DNA of 64,000 nucleotides, from assembly GCF_900114165.1 (NCBI RefSeq), contig NZ_FOSB01000014.1, forward strand, positions 35,975 to 99,974, given 5' to 3'. Below, piece by piece: positions 55,290-63,232 of this stretch. This DNA comes from Halobacillus dabanensis (lineage in GTDB: Bacteria > Bacillota > Bacilli > Bacillales > Halobacillaceae). Below the pieces are notes generated by a model, which worked only from the letters and a program-made list of their open reading frames with translations, was not told where the DNA came from and did not search any database. A program made the translations under genes and the position numbers. Positions within the stretch are counted from its first letter, which is position 1. Every line of letters starts with the position of its first letter.

Positions 55290-55463
55290 TTAATCTAAAT
55301 ACCTGTTCATTTCATCTACGTTCGCAGGTTGGCGATCATAAACACGACCTTCTTGAGGCCTGTACCCACTCCCGCCACAAACTTTACACGTATAATGCCA
55401 TTCTTCATCGTCCATTAATAATCCATCTCCATCACAAGCTAGACAAAATTGTTCTCTCGTCAT
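55290..55463 (-). CDS. Small zinc-finger protein (DnaJ/YuiA-like CxxCxGxG repeats)
   Basis: A 57-residue protein. Two CxxC motifs, CLACDGDG and CKVCGGSG, separated by 18 residues, follow the CxxCxGxG pattern of DnaJ zinc fingers; Bacillus YuiA is a similar mini-protein. A Pro/Arg-rich tail ends it. Start chosen at ATG 55463, seven bases after AGAGGG; the longer frame begins further up without a site. It is cytosolic and likely binds one Zn2+. Partner and function unknown. Confidence 0.65.
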   Translation of the reverse strand: MTREQFCLACDGDGLLMDDEEWHYTCKVCGGSGYRPQEGRVYDRQPANVDEMNRYLD

Positions 55464-55514
55464 CCATGATCCCTCTTTTCCTTTTTTTGTTGGGGAAAAT
55501 TTACATCCAATCAT

Positions 55515-55764
55515 CTTAGGTGAAAAACAGAAACATTCGCACTAGCTACTTTCTATAAGTCCAGCTCTAGCGCTAAGCCACTCTTTCCATCTTACAAAAG
55601 GAAAACCTGCTTAACTCGAGTGGTCTTTTATGTGTTTCGTGTCTCACAGGGCACATTTGCTTTATTTAATGGTTATCCTTACCTTCTCTCAATTGATGAA
55701 TGTTATGCAGGGAGATTACTGTTTTACTGAAAAGGGAATGAGGCAATCAATTGGAGGGATAGTT
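55515..55764. other. Non-coding gap with repeat remnants
   Basis: Bases about 55559-55580 (ccagctctagcgctaagcc) match an edge of the dispersed repeats (compare ccagctctagtgcctagcg at 14749). Bases 55630-55675 resemble 2785-2850. No gene is seen. The FNT frame is open through the second part, but there is no ribosome site before 55765. Confidence 0.45.
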
Positions 55765-56679
55765 ATGGCAAATGAGGAAGGTCTTAAGCAATCAGAAGAG
55801 AATGATTATAAAGCAACAAGCCAAGGTGAAAAAATAGATACCCCTGGGCGTCAGTTTTATATTCCTTCCCAAATCGTTGATGAATTCGGGGAAAAGGGAA
55901 GAGATCATTTGAATAAACCTTTCAGTGCTCAGTTCTTATTGGCGTTGAAGGCAGGGTCATTCATGACGTTTGGAGCTGTATTTTCTGTACTCCTTGCTAT
56001 TGGTGTGGAAACGAAGGGAATCTATCACCTTCTTTCAGGACTTGGGTTTGCTGCTGGATATTCCATGGTATTTATCTCAGGAGCCGTCCTTTTTACAGAA
56101 ATCAATGTATTGTTGCCGTCGTACCTATTCAATAAAACAGGACTTATGAAAACGAATATTTATAAATTTTGGATGTCCACCTATATAGGTAACATCCTTG
56201 GAGCCTTTCTAGTTGCATTGCTTATTCAATCATCTGGCTCATTGGCGACATCCTTTTACCCGGAACTGGATATGTATTTAGAGCACAAAATGAAGTTCAT
56301 GGACCATGGTATGAAAGGTTGGTTTCAAATCCTCGTGTCAGGAGTTTTGGCCAACTGGTTGATTGGAATGGCTGCTTTCTTAACGACTGCTGCTCGTGAC
56401 TTGACAGGTAAAATTCTTGGAACAATGCTTCCGGTTGTTCTATTTGTAGCAGGGAACTTCCAGCACAGCGCCGCTAACATGGGATACTTCAGTATGGGAC
56501 TTTTGGCGTCAGACAAGTACACATGGTATGAATATATTTTCTTCAATCTCGTGCCTGCAAGTATTGGGAATTTAATTGGTGGTGCAATTCTCGTGTCCTT
56601 GCTGTTTTCTTATGCATATAAGGAGGACATCCAAACCTCCCTGGGGAAAAATAGAGGAAAAGGAGGCATGAAAAGGTGA
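55765..56679 (+). CDS. Formate/nitrite transporter family channel
   Basis: A 304-residue membrane protein of the FNT family (FocA/NirC), pentameric channels for small anions such as formate, nitrite or hydrosulfide. About six spans: FGAVFSVLLAIGVETKG, GLGFAAGYSMVFISGAVLFTEIN and others. The loop motif LFTEINVLLP and the second-half GNFQHSAANMGYFSMG match the family pattern around the pore His (about residue 235). Start set at ATG 55765 after GGAGGGATAG. It is followed by a four-base overlap with the peptidase E homologue. The transported ion is not decided. Confidence 0.85.
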   Translation: MANEEGLKQSEENDYKATSQGEKIDTPGRQFYIPSQIVDEFGEKGRDHLNKPFSAQFLLALKAGSFMTFGAVFSVLLAIGVETKGIYHLLSGLGFAAGYSMVFISGAVLFTEINVLLPSYLFNKTGLMKTNIYKFWMSTYIGNILGAFLVALLIQSSGSLATSFYPELDMYLEHKMKFMDHGMKGWFQILVSGVLANWLIGMAAFLTTAARDLTGKILGTMLPVVLFVAGNFQHSAANMGYFSMGLLASDKYTWYEYIFFNLVPASIGNLIGGAILVSLLFSYAYKEDIQTSLGKNRGKGGMKR

Positions 56680-57353
56680 AACAAATTATTGCAATGGGTG
56701 GAGGCGGATTCTCGATGGAGCCGGAAAATCCACTGCTCGACGATTATATCCTAGCTCAAGTGAAGAAGGAAAAGCCGAAAATCTGCTTTATTCCGACAGC
56801 GAGTGGTGACTCTGATAGCTATATTGAGCGTTTTTACCAAGCGTTTAAAGAGAAGGCAGAAGCCACCCACCTCTCTTTATTTAAACCACCGGCAAGAGAT
56901 TTACGGAGGTTTTTGCTCGACCAGGATATTGTGTATGTCGGCGGCGGCTCGACAAAGAATTTACTTGTACTCTGGCGTGAGTGGGGGCTTGATAAGATTT
57001 TACATGAGGCGTGGGAAAATGGAGTCATCCTTGCAGGCATAAGTGCAGGCGCCATTTGTTGGTTTGAAGAGGGAGTAACAGATTCTTATGGCGATCAGCT
57101 GGAGCCGCTTTCTTGTCTCGGTTTTCTCCCTGGCAGTTGTTGTCCCCATTATGATGGAGAAGAAAATCGTCGTCCTGCCTATACCTCATTCATAGAGAAT
57201 GGTTCCATCCGACCGGGTTATGCCCTTGATGATGGAGCAGCCATCCACTTTGCCGGGACGGAAGTGAAGAAATGTGTTAGCTCAAGAAGGGATGCTTATG
57301 TGTTTCAAGTTCAGAAGGTAAATGGAGAAGTAGTTGAAAAAGAGTTGGAATGA
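56676..57353 (+). CDS. Peptidase E-like serine peptidase (S51)
   Basis: A 225-residue protein of the S51 family (alpha-aspartyl dipeptidase, YgaJ-like). The nucleophile Ser is in LAGISAGAICWFEEG (about 118-125), with the preceding YVGGGSTKNLL. The N-terminal MGGGGFSMEP and GSCCPHYDGEENR, holding the catalytic His, are typical. The start is GTG 56676 in a GTGA overlap with the FNT gene, behind AAAGGAGGC. It is cytosolic. Its pairing with the channel is unexplained; the terminator is at 57414-57449. Confidence 0.87.
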   Translation: MKQIIAMGGGGFSMEPENPLLDDYILAQVKKEKPKICFIPTASGDSDSYIERFYQAFKEKAEATHLSLFKPPARDLRRFLLDQDIVYVGGGSTKNLLVLWREWGLDKILHEAWENGVILAGISAGAICWFEEGVTDSYGDQLEPLSCLGFLPGSCCPHYDGEENRRPAYTSFIENGSIRPGYALDDGAAIHFAGTEVKKCVSSRRDAYVFQVQKVNGEVVEKELE

Positions 57354-57413
57354 TCCAAGTTAAAATAATCCCCTCGTGCTGAATATAGGCATGAAGGGAT
57401 GGTTGTTTCCGGA

Positions 57414-57449
57414 ACAGAAGGACATCCAGGAATATGGGTGTCCTTCTGT
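57414..57449. terminator. Terminator between the peptidase E and DinB genes
   Basis: ACAGAAGGACA / TGTCCTTCTGT stem between convergent genes. Confidence 0.8.
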
Positions 57450-57465
57450 ACTTTATATGGAAGCA

Positions 57466-57936
57466 TTATTCGAAAAGGAGTATTTCCGGGTCTTTTTTAT
57501 AGGTGTGGACGAGCATTGCATGTAGTTGGCCGCGGTGGTGGTACATATGCGCAACTATTTGGATGAGCCACTCAAAACGAGTATTTGTCACGCCCCACCA
57601 GGACGTCGTTTCTGTGTACAAATGCTCTTCTGTGTAATTTTCAAACTGTGCTTTTAATTGTGAAAAGTTTTCAAATAGTCGATCCATGATTTCTTCTTTC
57701 GTCTTCATTGATACGGTTTCATAGTAGCGCTCCATTTGCTCTTTGGAAGCTCCTTCTGTGATGTGCCCATCAGCAGCTGGGATAGTCGCGATGTGCTCGA
57801 GCAGTTCCCCGATAGAATATTTACCTTCCGTAGGTCTCAAGTCCAAATCTTTTTCGGAAAGTTGACCGACTATTTCGGAGATGGATGCTATAACGATTTC
57901 TAATTGATGAAACGCGCTCTGACAGTACATATTCAT
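57466..57936 (-). CDS. DinB family protein
   Basis: A 156-residue four-helix bundle of the DinB/YfiT type. The metal-binding His pattern is visible: the first His in ELLEHIATIP (about 48) and the pair in HMYHHRGQLHAML (about 129-138). Many DinB proteins are metal-dependent thiol transferases, in some bacteria using bacillithiol, but the reaction here is unknown. ATG at 57936 is taken with a weak AGGTTGTG site. It is monocistronic. Confidence 0.85.
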   Translation of the reverse strand: MNMYCQSAFHQLEIVIASISEIVGQLSEKDLDLRPTEGKYSIGELLEHIATIPAADGHITEGASKEQMERYYETVSMKTKEEIMDRLFENFSQLKAQFENYTEEHLYTETTSWWGVTNTRFEWLIQIVAHMYHHRGQLHAMLVHTYKKDPEILLFE

Positions 57937-58063
57937 AGGAACACAACCTTATTAAAAATTGTTATTCCTCCTGTTATTCTCCGGCGTTCGACTGAATCCC
58001 TTTCAAAAGCAAAAAACAACAATAAATGACGAAAATCGCCCTATATCTTTTTACATAAATGCA

Positions 58064-58094
58064 TTGACTCTGACGTTACGTGATAGATTACCTT
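58064..58094 (+). promoter_or_regulatory. MerR-type promoter/operator of the Mta-like gene
   Basis: TTGACT (58064-58069) and TACCTT (58089-58094) have a 19-base gap, the long spacing MerR activators work on. The dyad CTCTGACGT / ACGTGATAG lies between them. Autoactivation is likely by analogy with TipAL and Mta. Confidence 0.65.
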
Positions 58095-58114
58095 TATATA
58101 TGAGGTGATCACCA

Positions 58115-58882
58115 TTGTATAAAGTGAAGGAAGTTGCAGAAATCGCGGGAGTCAGTGTGCGTACGCTGCACCATTACGATCATATCGGCCTGCTGTCACC
58201 AGGCAATGTGAGCGCAAGTGGTTACAGAATGTATGGGGAAGCAGAGCTGGCACGCTTACAGCAAATTCTTTTTTTTAAGGAATTGGATTTCCCCTTACAG
58301 AAGATAAAAAGCATTCTTGATGATCCGGCGTTTAATCATGAAGAAGCTTTAGAACAACATCGAAGAATTCTGTTGGAAAAGAAAAAACGCCTGGAGCGTT
58401 TGATTCATTCTGTAGATCAGACACTTGGAGCTATAAGAGGAGGAGAAACAATGGGGAGCGAAGAACGTTTTAAACCTTTTAGTAAAAGGGAGATCGAAGC
58501 CCATCAGAAAAAATACGAAAAAGAAGTGGAAGAACGTTGGGGGGATACGGCGGCATATAAAGAATCCAAACGAAAGACGGCTGGTTACTCAGATGATGAT
58601 TGGAAGATGATTCAAGAAGAAGGAAACAGGATCGATGAGGAACTGGTAGCTCTTATGAATCGAGGACCTGAGAATGAAGAAGTGCAACGGCTAATCAGCA
58701 AGAAACGTCAGCATATCACGGATTACTTCTATGATTGTAAACCGGAGATTTTCCGTGGACTTGCGGACATGTATGTCAACGACCCGCGTTTTACGAAGAA
58801 TATAGATAAATGGAAAGACGGCTATGCGAAATTTTTAAGGGACGCAATGCATGTTTACTGTGACAACCTGGATAAGGAATAA
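58115..58882 (+). CDS. MerR-family multidrug regulator with TipAS domain (Mta-like)
   Basis: A 255-residue activator. The N-terminal MerR winged helix reads YKVKEVAEIAGVSVRTLHHYDHIGLLSP (residues 2-29), followed by a long dimerisation helix (about 75-110). The C-terminal TipAS/antibiotic-binding domain (about 125-255) reads FSKREIEAHQKKYEKEVEERWGDTAAYKES and ends HVYCDNLD. This is the layout of B. subtilis Mta and Streptomyces TipAL, which switch on multidrug export after binding drugs. The start is TTG 58115 after GAGGTGATC. No transporter gene follows directly, so targets lie elsewhere; the MFS gene at 49.4 kb is a candidate only by distance. Confidence 0.92.
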   Translation: MYKVKEVAEIAGVSVRTLHHYDHIGLLSPGNVSASGYRMYGEAELARLQQILFFKELDFPLQKIKSILDDPAFNHEEALEQHRRILLEKKKRLERLIHSVDQTLGAIRGGETMGSEERFKPFSKREIEAHQKKYEKEVEERWGDTAAYKESKRKTAGYSDDDWKMIQEEGNRIDEELVALMNRGPENEEVQRLISKKRQHITDYFYDCKPEIFRGLADMYVNDPRFTKNIDKWKDGYAKFLRDAMHVYCDNLDKE

Positions 58883-58911
58883 GGAATGACAGATATAATA
58901 AGACTTTATTG

Positions 58912-58950
58912 TATGACCTGGTCACCCAAATCATGGGTGACCAGGTCATA
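58912..58950. repeat. Hairpin at the 3' side of the methyltransferase gene
   Basis: TATGACCTGGTCACCC / GGGTGACCAGGTCATA, a perfect 16-base stem. It and its 5' flank (ttattgta) recur in diverged form at 60106-60150 on the other side of the gene. It may also serve as terminator for both convergent genes. Confidence 0.75.
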
Positions 58951-58963
58951 CATTTATTTCCAT

Positions 58964-60019
58964 TTAACGCGGTCGACAAATAAGACCATTATGGACTTTG
59001 ATGTATCCATGACGCAATATATCAAATCCTGATTCATACATATAGAGCCCCATCTGTTCAACAGTCATTAACTCTCTATAAGTGTGATTCATAACGTCCG
59101 CCATAACATTATAGTAAAGACGGGAGCGAAGCTGATTTCTTGGGGTAGTTAAAATTGCATAGCCTCCGTCCTTCAAAAAGCGCCGGTGCCAGTCAGCCAC
59201 TTCATGTTTATACTCATCTGGAAAATGCTCAAGGAGACCAACGGATAAAACAATATCAAACTCTTTTCCGAAATCTAAATTGCGAATATCATCTACTATA
59301 TATTCGATATTCAAATCTTCCTTATAAGTGATCTTCCATTGACCCGTGTTTGGGTTCTCACCAAGGAAGGGATAACTGTCAGGAAACTCCGCAAAACGAG
59401 TGTTCTTACAATATTCATCGTAATCCACCATTACAATATAGGCTCCAGGATACATCGCCCCTAGCTGCATTGCTTCATATCCTTCAGCTGCACCCAAGAA
59501 AAGAATTCGCGGTTTTTTTAGATGCAACCCTTCAAAAAGCGCTCTTTTACCGCGAGGGTCCCAAATCCCGTCCTGGATTCTATGGACGTAATTACACAGT
59601 TGTAATTTAATGAGATCCCCGAGAGCGTGTTTAACTTCCTTAGGTTTAAATGATTGAAGACTTTTCAAAAATTCCCTTTTGCCACGGGTCTTTTCTTCAG
59701 GTACGTCTTTAACGAACCATTCATGAAAGGATTTATTGAAGTATGTCCAGGCGGTGTGGGGGTCCATTGTTCTGTTGACTTGCTTCTCCCAATCGGTCCT
59801 TTCTTTTGAGTACTTAGAGACTTCATAAGGTCTTCCGATATCTTTCCATGATAAGAGGGACCAATCGGATACGGTATTCCGTTTTATAAACTTGTTGTAC
59901 TCCTTCTCTGAGAGTCTTCTAAGATCGACACGATATTGTGGCAAAACATAGGATTCATCCATATTCTCTACATTAAATGGTTTAGGTTGACGTTCATTAC
60001 TTACCGTCTCTTTTAACAT
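58964..60019 (-). CDS. SAM-dependent methyltransferase of unknown target
   Basis: A 351-residue protein. The N-terminal ~140 residues (with DESYVLPQYRVDLRRLS and a Trp-rich FHEWFVKDVPEE) are helical and not recognised. The rest is a class I methyltransferase: motif I ILFLGAAEGYEAMQLGAMYPG, acidic VMVDYDEYC, IVDDIRNLDFGKEFDIVLSVGLLEHF, and LKDGGYAILTTPR. The GAAEG loop departs from the usual GxGxG. ATG 60019 is chosen after GAGGTGG; a GTG at 60031 lies in that site. It is flanked by related hairpins on both sides, which hints at transfer. Substrate unknown. Confidence 0.75.
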   Translation of the reverse strand: MLKETVSNERQPKPFNVENMDESYVLPQYRVDLRRLSEKEYNKFIKRNTVSDWSLLSWKDIGRPYEVSKYSKERTDWEKQVNRTMDPHTAWTYFNKSFHEWFVKDVPEEKTRGKREFLKSLQSFKPKEVKHALGDLIKLQLCNYVHRIQDGIWDPRGKRALFEGLHLKKPRILFLGAAEGYEAMQLGAMYPGAYIVMVDYDEYCKNTRFAEFPDSYPFLGENPNTGQWKITYKEDLNIEYIVDDIRNLDFGKEFDIVLSVGLLEHFPDEYKHEVADWHRRFLKDGGYAILTTPRNQLRSRLYYNVMADVMNHTYRELMTVEQMGLYMYESGFDILRHGYIKVHNGLICRPR

Positions 60020-60515
60020 CTTACCTACCACCTCACCTTATTGTTATAGCCAACTATACTCCTTATTGAAAACGTTTACAATGATTAGCGGAAGCCTGAT
60101 TTACTTTTATTGTAAGACCGGGCCTTCCAATATTTGGGTGACCTGGTCTTCCTATTATACCTAAACCCGGTTAACAATCTTCATCATAGAACAGAATCAT
60201 ACTTTTGATAAAATGATGAGGATTGATCGTATAAAAAAGAGCACAGCAACCAAAATCAAATAGAAAATCTTCATTTGCCACAAAAGAGGTAATGTGAATA
60301 TTTCCATTTAATCCATCAGCTTACATACATAGGTATTTTTAACCGGTACCACCGGATTATTACATTGAAGTAAAGATGATGTAATGTTTGAAAAGTGATT
60401 GTTGCCTTGCTGTTATTGGGCTGAGAAATATACGTGTTATAGTAAGAAATATGATTTTGAGACAGCGCTTAGCCGACGGTTGAGCGAAAGCTGTTTTCCA
60501 AGGAGGAATTTTTAC
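60020..60515. other. Non-coding region between the methyltransferase and YocH-like genes
   Basis: It holds the diverged hairpin at 60114-60150 and no gene. TGTTAT occurs at about 60410 and 60434, without the spacing of a WalR box. The frame open from 60399 into the YocH-like gene has no ribosome site. No ydaO-type riboswitch elements were found. Confidence 0.5.
60106..60150. repeat. Diverged hairpin upstream of the methyltransferase gene
   Basis: ttattgtaAGACCgGGcctTCC ... GGGTGACCTGGTCTT is an imperfect stem. It aligns in the same orientation to ttattgtaTGACCTGGTCACCC ... GGGTGACCAGGTCATA at 58904-58950, so the two bracket the methyltransferase gene. Confidence 0.65.
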
Positions 60516-61283
60516 ATGATGAAAAAAACAATAGTTTCTTTGGCGGCGGTCGCATCGGTTTCGGCAGTAACAGCAACAGCAGTAAGTGCAGATGAAATTA
60601 AAGTTAAAAAAGGGGATACTCTTTGGGGCATAGCTCAAGATTATGGAGTATCCGTGCAAGATATAAAAAATGAGAACGGACTATCCTCTAATGTGATTTT
60701 TCCGAAGCAGGTCCTTTCAATAAATGAAGGTAAAAATGTTAATGCTCAAACATCTTCTTCCAATAATGTGCATGTTGTGAAATCTGGTGATACACTTTAT
60801 AGCATCGGACAAGCTAACGGAGTAAGTGTCGATCAATTGAAAGATTGGAATGGACTTCAAGATAATTTAATCGTTCCAGAACAAGAACTCTCTGTTCAAG
60901 GACCGAATAATAATGTAGAACAGAACCCTGAACCAGCCGATGCAGAGGCAGAAGCTAAACAAACTTCCAGTCAACCAGCAGAAGATGGGGTAGTAAAAAC
61001 ACTCAGTATGGAAGCAACAGCTTATACAGCTTTCTGTGAAGGGTGCTCTGGTACAACTTATACAGGTATCGACTTGAGAGCGAACCCTGATCAAAAAGTT
61101 ATCGCTGTGGATCCTAATGTTATTCCATTAGGTTCTGAAGTACATGTAGAAGGCTATGGTAAAGCTGTAGCTGGTGATATCGGTGGCGCAATCAATGGGG
61201 ACCGAATCGACCTATTCATGGCTGATCGCTCTGATGCAATCGACTTTGGCCGTAAATCAGTAGAAGTTAAAGTATATGAATAA
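60516..61283 (+). CDS. Secreted LysM/3D-domain cell-wall protein (YocH-like)
   Basis: A 255-residue secreted protein. The signal peptide ends in AVSADE (about residue 24). Two LysM domains follow: VKKGDTLWGIAQDYGVSVQ (about 28-70) and VVKSGDTLYSIGQANGVS (about 82-125). A Glu/Ala/Gln-rich linker leads to a C-terminal 3D domain with three Asp: IAVDPNVIPLGSEVHVEG, AVAGDIGGAINGDRIDLFM. 3D domains are lytic-transglycosylase-like. AGGAGG stands ten bases before ATG 60516. It matches YocH, a WalR-controlled autolysin of B. subtilis. Terminated at 61303-61332. Confidence 0.9.
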   Translation: MMKKTIVSLAAVASVSAVTATAVSADEIKVKKGDTLWGIAQDYGVSVQDIKNENGLSSNVIFPKQVLSINEGKNVNAQTSSSNNVHVVKSGDTLYSIGQANGVSVDQLKDWNGLQDNLIVPEQELSVQGPNNNVEQNPEPADAEAEAKQTSSQPAEDGVVKTLSMEATAYTAFCEGCSGTTYTGIDLRANPDQKVIAVDPNVIPLGSEVHVEGYGKAVAGDIGGAINGDRIDLFMADRSDAIDFGRKSVEVKVYE

Positions 61284-61302
61284 AAAATTAAATAGATTAG
61301 AT

Positions 61303-61332
61303 AAGACGATCCGCTTATGGATCGTCTTTTTT
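61303..61332 (+). terminator. Terminator of the YocH-like gene
   Basis: AAGACGATCC / GGATCGTCTT stem with a six-base loop and T's. Confidence 0.9.
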
Positions 61333-61703
61333 CTATAGTGCAACTTTGTAGAGGAATTATTGAAACAATGTCAACTTTGCTATAACAATCATCCAAATAA
61401 CAATCCATTTACTTTCTCTTCACGGCAGCAATGGATGAATCTCTAATATTTATCTTTATCCTGGCTTCTTTATTATAGTGAAACCCGAGATATTTAATCT
61501 CCTATTTCTTTTCATATATAAACGCTCCTCCTCATAATCTAGAGGGGGTGTATCTTAGGGTTGATGCTCTTTGTTTAGCAAAAAAAGTAAAAAAATCCCC
61601 ATAAATAGGTTTAAAAAGCAACCTGAGCGGAAACCGTTATACACCAATGATTCCTTGTATGTTGAGATTCTATAGAAAAATTCGTATAAAACATAATTTT
61701 ATC
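61333..61703. other. AT-rich gap without a gene
   Basis: No open frame with a ribosome site is seen. The segment 61543-61670 has GC-richer islands (agagggggtgtatcttaggg, caacctgagcggaaaccg) in AT-rich DNA, which could be structured RNA, but no known riboswitch core was matched. Confidence 0.4.
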
Positions 61704-61732
61704 TTGCTTTTCCGACGTTTTACTAATAATAT
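61704..61732 (+). promoter_or_regulatory. Promoter candidate of the tiny-ORF pair
   Basis: TTGCTT (61704-61709), a 17-base gap, TAATAT (61727-61732), about 47 bases ahead of the 51-residue ORF. Confidence 0.5.
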
Positions 61733-61778
61733 CAAGAGGAATCATTTTATATTCTAAAAAGAAAAGGAGGTCACCACT

Positions 61779-61934
61779 ATGACTCTGCTATACTCAAAAG
61801 CTCGTGAGCTTTTCGATCAGGATTACAAGAACAGCCCTGAAGCCCAAGCAGAAACAAAAGCGAAAGGCGTTAAGCGTACACGCAGTGGAAAGGTTCTATT
61901 CTCTTTCCGTAAGCAGAACAACAAGCGGAAATAG
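61779..61934 (+). CDS. 51-residue basic protein, unknown
   Basis: An ATG eight bases after a strong AAAAGGAGG opens a 51-codon frame ending at TAG. The product begins MTLLYSKARELFDQDYKNS, has an Ala/Glu/Lys-rich middle (EAQAETKAKGVKRTRSG), and ends FSFRKQNNKRK, so it is highly basic at the C-terminus. It has no signal or membrane span. The ribosome site is among the best of the window, which argues for real translation. It is followed 23 bases later by a 30-residue ORF. Not recognised. Confidence 0.65.
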   Translation: MTLLYSKARELFDQDYKNSPEAQAETKAKGVKRTRSGKVLFSFRKQNNKRK

Positions 61935-61957
61935 CATTAGAAGTGGTGAGGTTAGCT

Positions 61958-62050
61958 ATGAGAAGTAACAAAAAGAGAATTAACATGGCAGACTTTTTAA
62001 AAGAAGTCGTCCCGTGGAATCAGCGCCCCGACGATAGAATCAGTCGATAA
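61958..62050 (+). CDS. 30-residue ORF ending inside a terminator
   Basis: An ATG after GTGGTGAGGTTAGCT opens a 30-codon frame; the product starts MRSNKKRINMADFLKE and continues VVPWNQRPDDRISR. Its last ten codons form the left arm and loop of the terminator at 62018-62064, so ribosomes at the stop codon would cover it. It is either a small functional protein or a leader peptide for the SDR gene. Not recognised. Confidence 0.5.
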   Translation: MRSNKKRINMADFLKEVVPWNQRPDDRISR

Positions 62051-62064
62051 GGCGCTGATTTTTT
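62018..62064 (+). terminator. Terminator/attenuator overlapping the 30-residue ORF
   Basis: AATCAGCGCC (62018-62027) pairs perfectly with GGCGCTGATT (62051-62060) around a 23-base loop, followed by TTTT. The SDR gene starts about 63 bases later. Confidence 0.7.
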
Positions 62065-62126
62065 ATATGGACGATGTTTACATAAGGCAACTAGCGGTTA
62101 TCGTATTCGCTAAGGAGGCGAATCGA

Positions 62127-62927
62127 ATGAACATTCTTTCAAAAGAAGCGTTAAAAGGTGAGCATATTATAATCACGGGAGCTACAGGTGGTATTGGCTA
62201 TGAAACCGCAAAAGAAGTCGTCCGTGCTGGAGGTAATATCACGATTACAGGGCGTAATGAAAGAAAATTGACAGCATTACGCGGGGAATGTGCCAGGATA
62301 AATGGGGAAGCACAAATTTACATTAGATTAGCTGACCTGAATGAAGCAGCAGATCGAAAGAAAGTCTCAGCCGAAGCTCGTCAGGCTCTTGGGGATGTTA
62401 CTGGTCTGGTGAATTCTGCGGGTATTATAGGTGGTGGCCCTCTTGAAGAAACAAAGGAAGAGGACTTGCGTGAGGTGATGGAATTGAACTATTTCTCCAC
62501 AGTGCTATTTACACAAGAAGTCTATCAAAATATGAAAAATCAGGGACGTGGAAGTATCGTCAACCTGTCTTCCTTATCCGGGTTACGTGGTACTCACTCT
62601 GGAACAGCCTATAGTGCCTCGAAATTTGCTATAACAGGTTTTACTCAGTCCTTCGCTCATGAAGCGATCGAGCATGGCATACGGGTTAATGCAGTGTGTC
62701 CTGGGTATGTGGATACATCTATGGGGCAAGAAGCGATTCGTGCAAAGGGAGAACGAAGAGGACGAAGTTATGAAGAAGAAAGAGTCTTTGCTGAAAAAGG
62801 AATCCCTTCTGGGAAATTGAGTGAGGCGGCTGAAGTCGCACGATCCATTGTGTACCTTCTGTCCGACGCTTCTACAAACATCGTGGGAGAATCGTTGAAA
62901 ATTTCTGGTGGAAGTGTCATGCGCTAA
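62127..62927 (+). CDS. Short-chain dehydrogenase/reductase
   Basis: A 266-residue NAD(P)-dependent SDR enzyme. The cofactor motif is ITGATGGIGYETAKEV (about 17-32), with an Arg-Asn pair after strand 2 (TGRNERKL) that favours NADP(H). The NSAG motif is present, and the catalytic Ser-Tyr-Lys is seen as SLSGLRG (Ser), AYSASKFAI (Tyr and Lys). The product-side CPGYVDTSMG and C-terminal GESLKISGG are typical. Start set at ATG 62127 behind AAGGAGG. Resembles FabG-like reductases; the substrate is unknown. Confidence 0.9.
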   Translation: MNILSKEALKGEHIIITGATGGIGYETAKEVVRAGGNITITGRNERKLTALRGECARINGEAQIYIRLADLNEAADRKKVSAEARQALGDVTGLVNSAGIIGGGPLEETKEEDLREVMELNYFSTVLFTQEVYQNMKNQGRGSIVNLSSLSGLRGTHSGTAYSASKFAITGFTQSFAHEAIEHGIRVNAVCPGYVDTSMGQEAIRAKGERRGRSYEEERVFAEKGIPSGKLSEAAEVARSIVYLLSDASTNIVGESLKISGGSVMR

Positions 62928-63232
62928 TTTTTTGGGGGAGGGGAAGTGCTTGTGCGGCCCGGGGTTGGGACACTATTAGGTTGAGATTACATAGAGTTGG
63001 ATGATTTAAACTTTCCATCACTGTTCACAGAAAAAAAGCAAGTAAACGTATTCCAAGGGGTTGTAAAAGAAAACCCCTTTTTTGCTTTCTAATTAGAGAA
63101 CTTCCTTATATTTCATAGTGGATGGCACTTAAGAGTTCAAAAATCACAACATTGTTGGTGGCTATATATTTGTTTGCGATGGAGAAGAAATGGGAATAGA
63201 TGAAGTAATACTATATAAGGAGAGTGCACATC
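62928..63232. other. Gap between SDR and the 30-residue ORF
   Basis: It holds a terminator (AAGGGGTT / AACCCCTT with T's, 63055-63083). At about 63145-63230 there is an open frame reading NHNIVGGYIFVCDGEEMG without a usable start. No other gene is seen. Confidence 0.5.
63055..63083 (+). terminator. Terminator downstream of the SDR gene
   Basis: AAGGGGTT / AACCCCTT stem, loop gtaaaagaa, then TTTT; outer AAAGCAA / TTGCTTT may extend the stem. Confidence 0.75.

Noticed and set aside
60300..60515. Possible c-di-AMP (ydaO) riboswitch or WalR box before the YocH-like gene
   Set aside because: I looked for the conserved ydaO blocks and for TGTWA-N5-TGTWA pairs; neither is present with proper spacing.
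63145..63230. Open stretch reading NHNIVGGYIFVCDGEEMG before the 30-residue ORF
   Set aside because: No ribosome site at a usable start, and a stop lies just upstream; it may be chance or a remnant.
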